Assembly (NCBI RefSeq): GCF_025506355.1
Contig: NZ_JANZYP010000003.1
Coordinates: 208,018-272,017 of the forward strand
DNA: 64,000 nucleotides
Direction of reading: 5' to 3'
From: Sphaerisporangium corydalis
GTDB lineage: Bacteria; Actinomycetota; Actinomycetes; Streptosporangiales; Streptosporangiaceae
The position numbers and the translations under genes were made by a program. Under the pieces are notes generated by a model. The model worked only from the letters and a program-made list of their open reading frames with translations, was not told where the DNA came from and ran no database searches. Of this stretch, positions 35,822-44,563 are shown in pieces (positions within the stretch are counted from its first letter, which is position 1; the number at the start of each line of letters is the position of its first letter).

Positions 35822-36256
35822 ATGAACCTGAAGACCCTCCCGGCCCGTCGTCTCGGCCTGACGCTCGCCGCCGCGACCCTGACCCTCTCGGCCACCTCCG
35901 TACCGGCGGCGTCGGCCGCGACGCTCGCCATCGCTCCCGCCTCCACCGCCTCGGCCGTCGTCCCGCTGGCGGCGCACTGGGGCACCTTCGTCAAGAGCAT
36001 GCGCTGGACCCACGCCAAATCGCTCGCCCAGAGTGCGCTGGCCTCCAACGGGTTCACCGAATGGGGACATCCCGGCAACATGGTCATCGGCTGGAACGGC
36101 AGGGCCGTCGTGCAGGTCTCCTTCTCCCCGCAGTCGAACTTCACCAGGGTCGCCTACTCGGTGACCGGGGTGTCCAGCAGCGACTCCTCGGCCGCCGAAC
36201 TGGCCCGCAACAACGTCAGGGCGACCATCGTGAAAAGCGTCTTCTTCGACGAATGA
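35822..36256 (+). CDS. Small secreted protein of unknown family
   Basis: 144 residues with a clear signal peptide (MNLKTLPARRLGLTLAAATL..., cleavage near AASA-A). The mature ~105 residues contain HWGTFVKSMRWTHAKSLAQS and MVIGWNGRAVVQVSF, mixed helix and strand, with no Cys. AAAGGAG lies 6-7 bases before the ATG. No family is recognised. GAGTA-GGGGGT-TACTC upstream (35746-35761 region) is a possible regulatory inverted repeat. It lies in a plus-strand pair with the hydrolase gene, 157 bp away. Confidence 0.75.
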   Translation: MNLKTLPARRLGLTLAAATLTLSATSVPAASAATLAIAPASTASAVVPLAAHWGTFVKSMRWTHAKSLAQSALASNGFTEWGHPGNMVIGWNGRAVVQVSFSPQSNFTRVAYSVTGVSSSDSSAAELARNNVRATIVKSVFFDE

Positions 36257-36413
36257 CCCGCGCCGGCGGGCCAGGGTCCACCCCCTGGCCCGCCTCCCGG
36301 GACGAACGCCACCTTTCCCGGGGCGGCCGCCGGGGCGCCGTACCGGGGGATCGCCGCCGTAGCATCCGAACGGGGAGTGATCGCGGTCGTTAGAGGAGCC
36401 GGGCCGGGGGCAG

Positions 36414-38579
36414 ATGATCGCTCGCCGCGATCGGAAGACCACTCGGATGAGCGGGCCCGGCACAGTCCTCAAGGATGGAGCGAAACCACGTGATCGTCGT
36501 GAGTCCCGCACCCCCCGGCACCCTCACGTGACCGCGCCATCGACACCCCCGGCCTCGGCCCGGACGGCCGGTGCCGCGATGCCGATCGGTGTCCGGGTGG
36601 CTTCGGGACGGGCGGCCGGTGGCGTGGTGCCGTTCGGTGTCCGGGTGGCGGCGGGCCTGCTCGCCGTGGCCGCGTTCCTTCCCGCCCTCACCTCGCTTGC
36701 CCAGCCCGCCCACGCCGGTACCTCGGCGGGCCATGCCGTCGATACGCGGGCGCCGCGGGTGGAGGAGCGTCCCTGCCCGGTCCCCGTGCCCGGCGGCACC
36801 CGGTGCGGGTTCCTGGTGGTGCCGGAGCGCCGGGCCGTCCCCGCCGGAAGGGAGATCCGCGTCGGCTACGCCGTCCACCGCTCGACCGCGGCCGACCGCA
36901 AGCCGGACCCGGTCGTGTACAGCGGCGGCGGCCCCGGCTCACCCTCGATCCAGCTCACCGGGTTCCTCACCCGGATGCCCCTCGGGCGTGACCGCGACGT
37001 CGTCGTGATCGAGCAGCGCGGCGGCCGGTGGTCCGAGCCGCGCCTCGACTGCCCCGAGATCGCCCGCGCGCTCGTCGGCACCCTCACACTCCCCGGGCAG
37101 TCCTCCGACCCCGCCGAACGCGGGCTGATCACCGCCAATGCCACGGCCTGCCACGACCGGCTCACCCGGCAGGGCGTCGACCTGCGCGGATACGTCACCA
37201 CCGAGATGGCGGCCGACGTCGTCGACCTGCGGCACGCGCTGGGGTACGACCGGTGGAACCTGTTCGGCGTGGGCCACTCCACGCGGACGATGACGGCCGT
37301 CGCGGCCGCCGACCCCCAGGGCACGCGTTCGGTGGTCCTCGACTCCTTCCTGCCGGGGCAGGTCCGGTACCACGACCAGGCGCGGGCCAACCTGGCGGGC
37401 ACCCTGGCGAACCTCGGCCGCAGGTGGCGGGGGCTGCCCGCCCGCTTCGCCGCCATGGTCGAACGGCTCAACAAGGAACCCGCCCGGCTGGACACCGCCG
37501 ACCCGCTGACCGGCCGCCCGCTGACCGTGCGTCTCACCGGGGACGACGTGGCGACGATCCTCACCGAGGCCATGCGCGAGGCCGACGTCCTGCCGGTCGT
37601 GCCGGCGCTGGTGGACGGGGTGGCCGCGGGGGACGACCGCCCGTTGCAGGTGCTGGCCGACCGGGCGGGCGGAGCCCTGAAGTCCCACGAGTTCGGCCTT
37701 TACTACGCGGTGATGTGCCAGGAGGAGGCGCCGCTCAGCACCTTCGCCGACCAGGGACACCCCCGCCTGTTCACCACGGTCGCCTACCAGGCCGTCTGCG
37801 CGGCCTGGCACCTCCCCAGCCTCCCGGCGACCACCCCTGCCCCCTCCGCGGCCAGCCCTTCGGCGTTCGCCGCGTCCGGGTCCGTACCCTCCGCGTACGG
37901 GGCGCCCGCGTCAGGATCTTCCACGGCGCCGGTGCTGGTCGTCGGGGGACAGTACGACCCCGTCACGGCCCCCGGGCCCGCCAGGACCGCCGCCTCGGCC
38001 CTGCCCGGCGCGCGTTTCGTCGAGTTCGCCGGAGTGGGGCACGCGGTGTTCCTGTCCAGCGGGTGCGGGCGCCGGACCATCTCCGCGTTCGTCGCCGACC
38101 CCGCCGCCACCGGGGCCCCGTGCGATCCGCGCCGGGCCGCGTACCAGGTCTGGCGGCAGGGGGAGTTCCATCTCACCCCGGCCGTCCACCGGATCAGCAC
38201 GGGCGCCTGGTGGCTGCTGATCCCCTTCGTGCTGTTCTTCCTGACGTCGGCCGCCCAGGTGGTGGCGGGGACCAGGGTCCTGGCGCGGCGGGGGATGGTG
38301 CGGAAGGTCCCCTCGGTGGTGGCCCTCACCACGGTCGCCGGCCTGGCCGGGGTGGTGTTCACCCTGCTCACCGTCGTCGGGGTCCACAGCGTCGCACGAT
38401 CGGACGAGGCCGCGCTCGCCGTCGGCGTCCCCTCCGCCGTCACGTGGTACGGCGCGCTCGCCGTCCTGTCCGCCGCGCTGAGCGTGGTCGCGCTCGTCCG
38501 CGGCCACTACCAGTGGCGCGCAGCGATCCCGGCGGCCACCGCCGTCCTCCTGCTCGTCTGGGGCTTCGTCTTCTTCTGA
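36414..38579 (+). CDS. Exported alpha/beta hydrolase with C-terminal membrane helices (TAP-like peptidase family)
   Basis: 721 residues. A basic N-terminus leads to a hydrophobic signal/TM segment (~80-97). The hydrolase fold follows: oxyanion region YSGGGPGSPS, nucleophile Ser in FGVGHSTRTM (GxSx with Arg in place of the last Gly), catalytic Asp in VGGQYDPVTAP and His in GVGHAVFLSSGC, the TAP-like C-terminal pattern. Four TM helices close the protein (~600-720), so it is membrane-bound with the enzyme outside. Related enzymes are tripeptidyl or proline iminopeptidases. Start is uncertain; internal ATGs at 36447 and 36576 are possible. Confidence 0.8.
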   Translation: MIARRDRKTTRMSGPGTVLKDGAKPRDRRESRTPRHPHVTAPSTPPASARTAGAAMPIGVRVASGRAAGGVVPFGVRVAAGLLAVAAFLPALTSLAQPAHAGTSAGHAVDTRAPRVEERPCPVPVPGGTRCGFLVVPERRAVPAGREIRVGYAVHRSTAADRKPDPVVYSGGGPGSPSIQLTGFLTRMPLGRDRDVVVIEQRGGRWSEPRLDCPEIARALVGTLTLPGQSSDPAERGLITANATACHDRLTRQGVDLRGYVTTEMAADVVDLRHALGYDRWNLFGVGHSTRTMTAVAAADPQGTRSVVLDSFLPGQVRYHDQARANLAGTLANLGRRWRGLPARFAAMVERLNKEPARLDTADPLTGRPLTVRLTGDDVATILTEAMREADVLPVVPALVDGVAAGDDRPLQVLADRAGGALKSHEFGLYYAVMCQEEAPLSTFADQGHPRLFTTVAYQAVCAAWHLPSLPATTPAPSAASPSAFAASGSVPSAYGAPASGSSTAPVLVVGGQYDPVTAPGPARTAASALPGARFVEFAGVGHAVFLSSGCGRRTISAFVADPAATGAPCDPRRAAYQVWRQGEFHLTPAVHRISTGAWWLLIPFVLFFLTSAAQVVAGTRVLARRGMVRKVPSVVALTTVAGLAGVVFTLLTVVGVHSVARSDEAALAVGVPSAVTWYGALAVLSAALSVVALVRGHYQWRAAIPAATAVLLLVWGFVFF

Positions 38580-38598
38580 GCACCCGGCCCCCGTGGCG

Positions 38599-39447
38599 TC
38601 AGGGGAGGGTGAGGATCTCGCTGCCCGAGTCCGTGACGACGATCGTGTGCTCGAACTGGGCGGTCCGCTTGCGGTCCTTGGTCACGGCGGTCCACCCGTC
38701 GGGCCACACGTCGTACTCGATGGTGCCGAGCGTCAGCATGGGCTCGATCGTGAAGGTCATCCCCGGCACGAGCGTCACCGACAGCGACGGGTCATCGTAA
38801 TGCGGGACGATCAGCCCGGAGTGGAACGACGTCGAGATGCCGTGGCCGGTGAAGTCGCGCACCACCCCGTACCCGAACCGCTTGGCGTACGCGGAGATCA
38901 CCCGCCCGACGATGTTGAGCTGCCGGCCCGGCGCCACCGCCTTGATCGCCCGCATCATCGCCTCGCGGGTGCGGTCCACCAGCAGCCGCGACTCCTCGTC
39001 GACCTCGCCGACCAGGAACGTGGCGTCGGTGTCACCGTGCACGCCGCCGATGTAGGCGGTGATGTCGATATTGATGATGTCGCCGTCGTTCAGGACGGTG
39101 TCATCGGGGATGCCGTGGCAGATGACCTCGTTCAGCGAGGTGCACAGGGACTTGGGGTAACCGCGGTACCCGAGCGTCGAGGGGTAGGCGTCGTGGTCGC
39201 AGAGGAACTCGTGACCGATGCGGTCCAGCTCGTCGGTGGACACGCCGGGGGCGATGTGCCGGCCGACCTCCTCCAGGGCCTGGGCGGCGACGCGCCCGGC
39301 GACGCGCATGCGCTCGATCGTCTCGGGGGTCTGGACGTCGGACTCGCCCCGGCGGGGTTCCTTGCGGCCGACGTACTCCGGCCGCTCGATGTGGGCGGGG
39401 ACCTTGCGAGGGGGCGAGAGCCGTCCCGGCCGGAGCAGTGTCGTCAT
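38599..39447 (-). CDS. map: Methionine aminopeptidase type I
   Basis: 282 residues. The five metal ligands are all visible: Asp in IINIDITAY, Asp in HGDTDATF, His in TGHGIS, Glu in FTIEPM and Glu in QFEHT. The substrate His is in EVICHGIP. An N-terminal ~40-residue extension with Pro-rich LSPPRKVP resembles the linker of actinobacterial MetAP1c enzymes. It removes the initiator Met from new proteins in the cytosol. Convergent with the hydrolase gene, 19 bp away. Confidence 0.96.
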   Translation of the reverse strand: MTTLLRPGRLSPPRKVPAHIERPEYVGRKEPRRGESDVQTPETIERMRVAGRVAAQALEEVGRHIAPGVSTDELDRIGHEFLCDHDAYPSTLGYRGYPKSLCTSLNEVICHGIPDDTVLNDGDIINIDITAYIGGVHGDTDATFLVGEVDEESRLLVDRTREAMMRAIKAVAPGRQLNIVGRVISAYAKRFGYGVVRDFTGHGISTSFHSGLIVPHYDDPSLSVTLVPGMTFTIEPMLTLGTIEYDVWPDGWTAVTKDRKRTAQFEHTIVVTDSGSEILTLP

Positions 39448-39552
39448 GCGCCAAGTCTAGTTCCGCTCCGGTGGGGCAGGATCTGCCTGAGAACGAGCGT
39501 GGCGGGCGTTTCAGGCGGAAAGCCGGAGGCCCCGCCGGGTCAGGAGGACACA

Positions 39553-39735
39553 GTGAGCGGTGACCAGTGGTGGTTCTGCCTCAAGCACATGGCGGTCGAG
39601 CCCGAGAAGGGCTGCCCCAACAAGGACCGCCTGGGCCCGTACGCCACCAGGGACGAGGCCGCGGCGGCCCTCCAGACCGCCGCCGCCCGTAACAAGTCCT
39701 GGCAGGAATCCGACAAGGAATGGGACGACGACTGA
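39553..39735 (+). CDS. Small conserved actinobacterial protein (60 aa)
   Basis: 60 residues starting with GTG, preceded by AGGAGGA 4-5 bases upstream. The sequence shows W-W-F-C-L-K-H, E-P-E-K-G-C-P-N-K-D-R-L-G-P-Y, then a helix with A-T-R-D-E-A-A-A-A-L and an acidic tail. The Gly-Pro-Tyr-x-T-x-x-E-A-x-x-A-L pattern resembles half of an SPOR-like fold. Two Cys residues and one His could bind metal. Function unknown. Divergent from map. Confidence 0.75.
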   Translation: MSGDQWWFCLKHMAVEPEKGCPNKDRLGPYATRDEAAAALQTAAARNKSWQESDKEWDDD

Positions 39736-39790
39736 CCCCCTGGCCCTTTCTGCTCCGTTTCCGAGGGGGCGGCGGGTCGTCCAGGCCGGG

Positions 39791-40084
39791 TCAGTGGCCG
39801 GCCGACGAACCGTCGGAGATGTCGCGGCGTTTCCATGATCGCGGGGTGAGGAGCCGCCAGAGGGCCATCAGCCCGATGCCGCACCAGATGAGGTTCAGCA
39901 GGGCCGACGGCCAGGCGAAATGGAAGGCGGAGTTGATCATCAACGCGACGGCGCCGCCGAGGTTGATGAGCTGGTAGCTCAGGCTGTCGCCGGACATCCT
40001 CCTCAGGGACAGCATCGCGTACGCGTACAGCAGTGCCGCCGCGCCCGCCATGCCGATGAGGTCGACGATGAGCGACACCCTCAC
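39791..40084 (-). CDS. CBU_0592-like small membrane protein
   Basis: 97 residues with three TM helices (LIGMAGAAALLYAYAMLS, YQLINLGGAVALMINSAFHF, ALLNLIWCGIGLMALW). The order of Ser-Leu-Ser-Tyr-Gln-Leu-Ile-Asn and F-A-W-P-S matches the CBU_0592 family. No function is known. The GTG overlaps the stop of a 32-codon upstream ORF (GTGA); a second GTG two codons later is an alternative start. Confidence 0.85.
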   Translation of the reverse strand: MRVSLIVDLIGMAGAAALLYAYAMLSLRRMSGDSLSYQLINLGGAVALMINSAFHFAWPSALLNLIWCGIGLMALWRLLTPRSWKRRDISDGSSAGH

Positions 40085-40179
40085 GCCTCGCCCGGCGAGC
40101 CTGGAGTGACGTGCCGGTCTGGCCCGCTGTCCGTGCCGTCCGCCGGTGGTTTCCTGATCGTCAGGTTCGGATCGGTCAT
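40081..40179 (-). CDS. 32-residue ORF coupled to the CBU_0592-like gene
   Basis: Begins MTDPNLTIRK with a GGAAGGGG-type ribosome site ~8 bases upstream, and ends in a TGA that overlaps the GTG of the membrane protein. Hydrophilic, Pro/Gly/Asp-rich, no domain recognised. The exact coupling suggests it is translated, perhaps as a leader that sets expression of the membrane protein. The gap from 40180 to 40497 shows nothing else I can call. Confidence 0.4.
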   Translation of the reverse strand: MTDPNLTIRKPPADGTDSGPDRHVTPGSPGEA

Positions 40180-40497
40180 CGTCGGTGCCCCTTCCGTGTG
40201 TCCGGTCCCTGATACCGGGGCGGAGGCGGGCGCCGTACGGAATCCGGGCCTCGCCCGGCAGGCGGAGGGAGGCACAGCGATCCGCACGTCGACCCGGCCT
40301 GGTTGACCTGGCCTCTGCCGGGTCACGGCCCCTGAGAACGGGAATGACCCGCGCTTTCACGCTACGCCCGGTCTCCGGCGGTCGGCGTCCGGCCCCGGAG
40401 CAGGGATGCGACGCGGGAGGTCAGGGTTCAGTAGCGAACGCAACCCCGTCCCTCGCCGGAGGAGGTTTGGCCGCCGAGGCCGGGGGAGGGGCGCCGG

Positions 40498-41082
40498 TCA
40501 GTCGGTGACGCGGGGGCCGGTGATGCGTTCGGCCAGCCGGGCCAGGCGGTCGAGGAGCCGGTTGGCGGAACGCGGGAGCTCCCCGGCGGCCATGCTCACC
40601 AGGTGCTGGGCGGTGTCGAAGGTGAACAGGCCGTCCTCGGCCGGCACCGCCAGCGCGTCATGCGCCAGGCCCTCCAGCTCCGGGTCGCCCCCGTCGAGGG
40701 CGAGGATCGTCGCGCCCGTGCGCCTGGCGTCGTCGACGCGTTCGAGCAGCGGCACCGGCGCCTTCTCCTCCGTGACCACGAAAAGGGTCTCTCCGCGCCG
40801 CGCCGCCTCGATGCGTTCGAGGCCGACCGCGAGATGGGGTGGCGCGCCCGGCGGCGGCGACCAGCGGACGAGCGTGGGGGCGAGCTGGGCGAGCCCGGAC
40901 ATCCGCGCCTCGTCGCCGAGGTGTGCGGCGAGGTGCCACGGCTCCTCGTCGGGGGTGCCGACGACCAGCAGGCCCCCCGGGCTGCGGGTCGCTCGCAGGG
41001 TCAGCGCGAACTCCCGGGTGCGCTCCACCCACCCGGTCGACGCGAGCATCTCGCGAACGAAGGTCACCGACGCAGCGTCCAT
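40498..41082 (-). CDS. Conserved actinobacterial protein, SIS-like region
   Basis: 194 residues from the ATG at 41082 (an ATG five codons upstream is possible). The middle reads as alternating strands and helices: GGLLVVGTPDEEPWHLAAHL, GETLFVVTEEKAPVPLLERV and TGATILALDGGDPELEGLAH, the last like the sugar-isomerase (SIS) fold. No catalytic residues can be named. It diverges from npdG with ~96 bp between starts, a common neighbour arrangement in actinomycetes (recalled, not proven). Confidence 0.6.
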   Translation of the reverse strand: MDAASVTFVREMLASTGWVERTREFALTLRATRSPGGLLVVGTPDEEPWHLAAHLGDEARMSGLAQLAPTLVRWSPPPGAPPHLAVGLERIEAARRGETLFVVTEEKAPVPLLERVDDARRTGATILALDGGDPELEGLAHDALAVPAEDGLFTFDTAQHLVSMAAGELPRSANRLLDRLARLAERITGPRVTD

Positions 41083-41178
41083 GGCTCCATGGTGCATCAC
41101 CGCCCCCGCCGCCGTCCCGGGAAGGAACACCTGGCATGATCTGGAGGATCGCCGGCGATCGAGGAGACGAGCGGGATC

Positions 41179-41850
41179 ATGAGCGTTGAGCTGGGAGACG
41201 TCGGCGGACTGTCGATCGGGATCCTCGGCGGCACCGGCGACCAGGGCAAGGGTCTGGCCCGCAGGTTCGCCCTGGCCGGGCACCAGGTCCTCATCGGATC
41301 CCGTGACGCGACCCGCGCCCAGGAGGCCGCCGACGGCCTCGGGGCCGGGCTGCCGGTGCGGGGCGCCGAGAACGCGCGCGTCGCCACCGAGGCCGACGTC
41401 GTGATCGTGGCGGTGCCGTGGGACGGGCACCGGTCCATCCTGGAGTCGCTGGTCTCCGAGCTGGCGGGCAAGATCGTCATCGACTGTGTGAACCCGCTCG
41501 GCTTCGACAAGCAGGGCGCCTACGCGCTGGACGTCGAGGAGGGCAGCGCGGCCCTCCAGGCGGCGGCCGTCCTCACCGGCAGCCGCGTCGTCGCCGCGTT
41601 CCACCACGTCTCCGCCGTCCTGCTCCTGGACCCCGAGGTCGCCGAGATCGACCTCGATGTGCTCGTGCTCGGCGACGACCGCGAGGCCACCGACATCGTG
41701 CGGGCCCTGGCGTCCCGGATCCCCGGCGCGCGCGGCATCTACGGGGGGCGGCTGCGCAACGCCCGCCAGGTCGAGGCGTTCACCGCCAACCTGATCTCCA
41801 TCAACCGCCGCTACAAGGCCCACGCCGGCCTCCGCGTCACCGACGTCTGA
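41179..41850 (+). CDS. npdG: NADPH:coenzyme F420 oxidoreductase
   Basis: 223 residues. The NADP-binding Rossmann motif is SIGILGGTGDQGKGLARRF, with S-R after the second strand for the 2'-phosphate. VIVAVPWDGH, KIVIDCVNPLGF and AFHHVSAVLLLDPE are typical for F420:NADP reductases. It moves hydride between F420H2 and NADP+ in the cytosol. This shows that the organism uses F420, as most actinomycetes do. The 3' end is partly duplicated downstream. Confidence 0.93.
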   Translation: MSVELGDVGGLSIGILGGTGDQGKGLARRFALAGHQVLIGSRDATRAQEAADGLGAGLPVRGAENARVATEADVVIVAVPWDGHRSILESLVSELAGKIVIDCVNPLGFDKQGAYALDVEEGSAALQAAAVLTGSRVVAAFHHVSAVLLLDPEVAEIDLDVLVLGDDREATDIVRALASRIPGARGIYGGRLRNARQVEAFTANLISINRRYKAHAGLRVTDV

Positions 41851-41925
41851 GCCCGCCCGCCTACGGCGGCTGAGCCCTCCTCGTCCGACGTCTGGGCCCG
41901 CCCGCGTCACCGACGTCTGAGCCCT
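41834..41925. repeat. Duplicated 3' end of npdG
   Basis: The last codons and stop (GCGTCACCGACGTCTGAGCC) recur 71 bases downstream at about 41905-41924, with a partial third copy (CCGACGTCTGGGCCCG) near 41885. The rest of the gap to 42200 (about 275 bp) shows no gene. Confidence 0.75.
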
Positions 41926-42200
41926 CGCCCGATTTCATGGCCGCCGGTCACGCACGGCTGAACCGGTTCGGTCGTGTGGGTCCCGATGGCGCCGCCTCCG
42001 CGTCCTCGCGTCCAGGATGAACGGTTCAGCGCGCTACCGCGTGTCCCGGCTCAGGTGAGCAGCGGACGTGCGCCGGCGGACCGTCAGGGGACGATCACGG
42101 TGGGCGCGCGCCGTTGACATCGTTGTCAGCGGGATCGTACCGTCAGTCCGCTTACTCGGTTAAGCACGCCGCCTCCCTTCGCCGACACCAGGAGGACACC

Positions 42201-42299
42201 GTGAACCAGCGCACGGCCACCGCCGTCCCGGGCCGTCCACGAGCCGGGACCATCAGGCGGGCACCGGCGCCGCGCCGCCGCACCGAGGGGCGCCCTTGA
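42201..42299 (+). CDS. 32-residue basic ORF coupled to the ROK gene
   Basis: GTG start with GGAGGA 4 bases upstream. It encodes an Arg/Pro-rich peptide (ten Arg) with no domain. Its TGA overlaps the TTG of the ROK gene (TTGA). The good ribosome site and overlap favour real translation; a leader or coupling function is inferred. Confidence 0.4.
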   Translation: MNQRTATAVPGRPRAGTIRRAPAPRRRTEGRP

Positions 42300-43210
42300 C
42301 CGCCCTGGCCCTGGACATCGGCGGCACCAAGTTCGCCGCCGCGGCCGTTCATGCGGACGGGACCATCCAGGCCCGCAGCGAGGTCCTTCTGAGCGGGTAC
42401 GGCTCGCCGGAGGAGGCGCTCGCGGCGGTGGTCGGCCAGATCACCGCCCGCGTGCCCGAGGAGGACCTGCGGGCCGTCGGGGTGGGTTCTGCGGGGCCGC
42501 TGGACGCCCGCGCGGGCACGGTCAGCCCGGTCAACATCCCGAGCTGGCGAGGGTTCCCGCTGGTCAAGGCGCTGGGCGAGCTGCTCCCCGGGCGCGGCGC
42601 GCGGCTGGCGGGCGACGCCCAGTGCATGGCGCTCGGCGAGTGGTGGCGGGGCACCCCACGGCTGCGGCACTCCCGGGCGGTGCTCGGCATGGTGGTCTCG
42701 ACCGGCATCGGGGGCGGGCTGGTGCTGGACGGCGCGCCCTTCCTCGGACCCAGCGGCAATGCCGGGCACATCGGGCACATCATCCTGGATCCCGACGGCG
42801 ATCCGTGTCCGTGCGGGGCCGCCGGATGCGTCGAGACCTACTCCAGCGGCCCGAACATGGTCCGGTGGGCCCGCGCGAACGGCTGGGCGGGCGACGACGC
42901 CAAGGCCCTGGCCGTGGACGCCCGCCGTGGCCTGCCCGCGGCGTGCCTGGCCTTCGCGCGGGCCGCCGGCGCCCTGGCCGCCGCCATCCTGACCGCGTCC
43001 GCCCTGTTCGACCTCGACAACGTCGTCATCGGCGGGGGCGTGGCGGCGGCGGGGCCGATCCTGTTCGACCCGCTGCGGCGGGCGGTCGCCCGCGATGCCC
43101 GGCTCGGGTTCCAGCGCCGGCTGCGGATCGAGCCCACCTCCCTCGGACGTGACGCCGGGCTGCTCGGCGCCGCCGCCCTGGTGCTGCCCGGCGATCGTCC
43201 GGATGCCTGA
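42296..43210 (+). CDS. ROK-family sugar kinase
   Basis: 304 residues from a TTG. ATP site ALDIGGTKFAAA at the N-terminus, VSTGIGGGLV, GNAGHIGHIILDP (substrate Glu replaced by His-rich loop of the family), and the zinc motif CPCGAAGCVE. VVIGGGVAAAG closes the second ATP site. There is no HTH, so it is an enzyme, most likely a glucokinase or N-acetylsugar kinase. The 3' end runs into a 21-bp repeat. Confidence 0.9.
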   Translation: MTALALDIGGTKFAAAAVHADGTIQARSEVLLSGYGSPEEALAAVVGQITARVPEEDLRAVGVGSAGPLDARAGTVSPVNIPSWRGFPLVKALGELLPGRGARLAGDAQCMALGEWWRGTPRLRHSRAVLGMVVSTGIGGGLVLDGAPFLGPSGNAGHIGHIILDPDGDPCPCGAAGCVETYSSGPNMVRWARANGWAGDDAKALAVDARRGLPAACLAFARAAGALAAAILTASALFDLDNVVIGGGVAAAGPILFDPLRRAVARDARLGFQRRLRIEPTSLGRDAGLLGAAALVLPGDRPDA

Positions 43211-43254
43211 GGCGATCATCCGCATGACCGAGGCGATGGTCCGCATGCCTGAAC
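43192..43254. repeat. 21-bp tandem repeat (x3) at the ROK 3' end
   Basis: Units at 43192-43212, 43213-43233 and 43234-43254 share the pattern CGAT-x-x-TCCGCATG-x-CTGAGG. The first unit holds the last codons and the stop of the ROK gene. Confidence 0.8.
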
Positions 43255-43286
43255 GGCCCCTGGGGGCCCGCCGAGAAACAACGGAA

Positions 43287-43315
43287 CTGACAAATCATCT
43301 TCTAACGGACATTCT
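43287..43315 (+). promoter_or_regulatory. Putative promoter giving a leaderless transcript of the PLP sulfur enzyme
   Basis: CTGACA and CATTCT are spaced by 17 bp. The predicted start of transcription falls on or next to the ATG at 43322, and no ribosome site is present before that ATG, both in line with leaderless expression common in actinomycetes. Confidence 0.4.
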
Positions 43316-43321
43316 TAGCCC

Positions 43322-44497
43322 ATGAGCTCTCTGCACCCGGACACTCGGGCCGTCCACCTGCCGAAGCCTCCCCTGAACGGCAGTACGCCGATCGCGACCC
43401 CGCTGTACCAGACCTCCGGTTTCGTCTTCGACGACCCGGCCGTCTTCGCCGACGGCATGAGCCGTCCCGACGGCGCCTTCGTGTACGGGCGCATGAGCAA
43501 CCCCACCGTGCGCACCATGGAAGAGGCCATAGCGGGACTGGAGGGCGGCGTGGCCGCGATCGCCGCCGGTTCGGGAATGGGCGCGATCAACTGCGTGCTG
43601 CTCGGCCTGCTCAAGCCGGGCGACCACATGATCGCTCAGACCGCCCTGTACGGCGGGACCGCCGCGACCGTCACCGACCTGGCCACCCGCTTCGGCATCA
43701 CGGTGACCTACGTCCCGGAGGACGACCCGGCCGCCGTACGCGAGGCCGTCCGCCCGGAGACCAAGCTGCTCTACCTGGAGACCATCGCCAACCCGATGAC
43801 CCAGGTCGCCGACCTGCCCGGGATGTGCGCCGCCGCGCGCGAGGCCGGCATCGTCTCGGTGGTGGACAACACCTTCGCCTCCCCGGTGCTGTGCCGCCCG
43901 CTGGAGCACGGCGCCGACATCGTGGTCCACTCCACGACGAAGTACTTGAGCGGGCACAGCGACGTGATCGGCGGGGTCGCGGTCTTCGCCGGCGACGAGC
44001 TGTACCGGAAGGTCTGGTCGTTCTCCAGCAAGCTCGGGGCCACCGCCGACCCCTTCGCGGCCTGGCTGACGCTGCGCGGGATGCAGACGCTCCCCCTGCG
44101 CATGGCGCGGCACTGCGAGAACACCCGGCTGCTGGCCACCCGCCTCGCCGGGCACCCCGCCGTACGGGCCGTCCACTGGCCAGGCCTGCCCGGCCACCCC
44201 TCCTACGAGCTGGCGGCCAAGCTCCTGCCCGACTTCGGCGGCGTCTTCTCCTTCGACCTGGTGGAGGGGCGCCCGGCCGGCGAGAGGTTCATGAGCTCGG
44301 TGAAGCTGGCGCTCCTGGCCCCCTCGCTCGGCGGGGTCGAGACCCTGATCCTGCACCCGGTCACGACCTCGCACCGCACCCTGACCCCCGAGGAGCTGGC
44401 CCGCTCGGGCATCGGCGAGGGCACGGTACGGGTGGCCGTCGGCATCGAGCACGCCGAGGACCTGTGGTCGGACTTCCTCCAGGCCCTCGACCAGTAG
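43322..44497 (+). CDS. Trans-sulfuration PLP enzyme (cystathionine gamma-synthase / methionine gamma-lyase family)
   Basis: 391 residues, fold type I. PLP lysine in HSTTKYLSGHSDVIGG, the stacking Tyr in TALYGGT, cofactor Asp in VVDNTFASP, and the YGRMSNPT N-terminal motif supplied to the neighbouring subunit. C-terminal LAPSLGGVETLILHP binds the substrate carboxylate. Family members make or cleave thioether bonds of cystathionine, homocysteine or methionine; which one is not decided by sequence. The ArsR gene follows 66 bp downstream. Confidence 0.92.
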   Translation: MSSLHPDTRAVHLPKPPLNGSTPIATPLYQTSGFVFDDPAVFADGMSRPDGAFVYGRMSNPTVRTMEEAIAGLEGGVAAIAAGSGMGAINCVLLGLLKPGDHMIAQTALYGGTAATVTDLATRFGITVTYVPEDDPAAVREAVRPETKLLYLETIANPMTQVADLPGMCAAAREAGIVSVVDNTFASPVLCRPLEHGADIVVHSTTKYLSGHSDVIGGVAVFAGDELYRKVWSFSSKLGATADPFAAWLTLRGMQTLPLRMARHCENTRLLATRLAGHPAVRAVHWPGLPGHPSYELAAKLLPDFGGVFSFDLVEGRPAGERFMSSVKLALLAPSLGGVETLILHPVTTSHRTLTPEELARSGIGEGTVRVAVGIEHAEDLWSDFLQALDQ

Positions 44498-44547
44498 AGC
44501 CCGTCCGGTCCCGTGAGCCCCGCGCCATTGACAAAGGGATTCGTTTA

Positions 44548-44563
44548 TTAGGAAACTGCCTAA
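44548..44563. promoter_or_regulatory. Inverted repeat TTAGG-N6-CCTAA abutting the ArsR start
   Basis: Perfect 5-bp arms flank AAACTG, directly before the GTG at 44564 and 14 bp after a TTGACA (44528-44533). Binding here would block transcription start or early elongation, fitting autorepression by the ArsR protein (inference). Confidence 0.55.
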
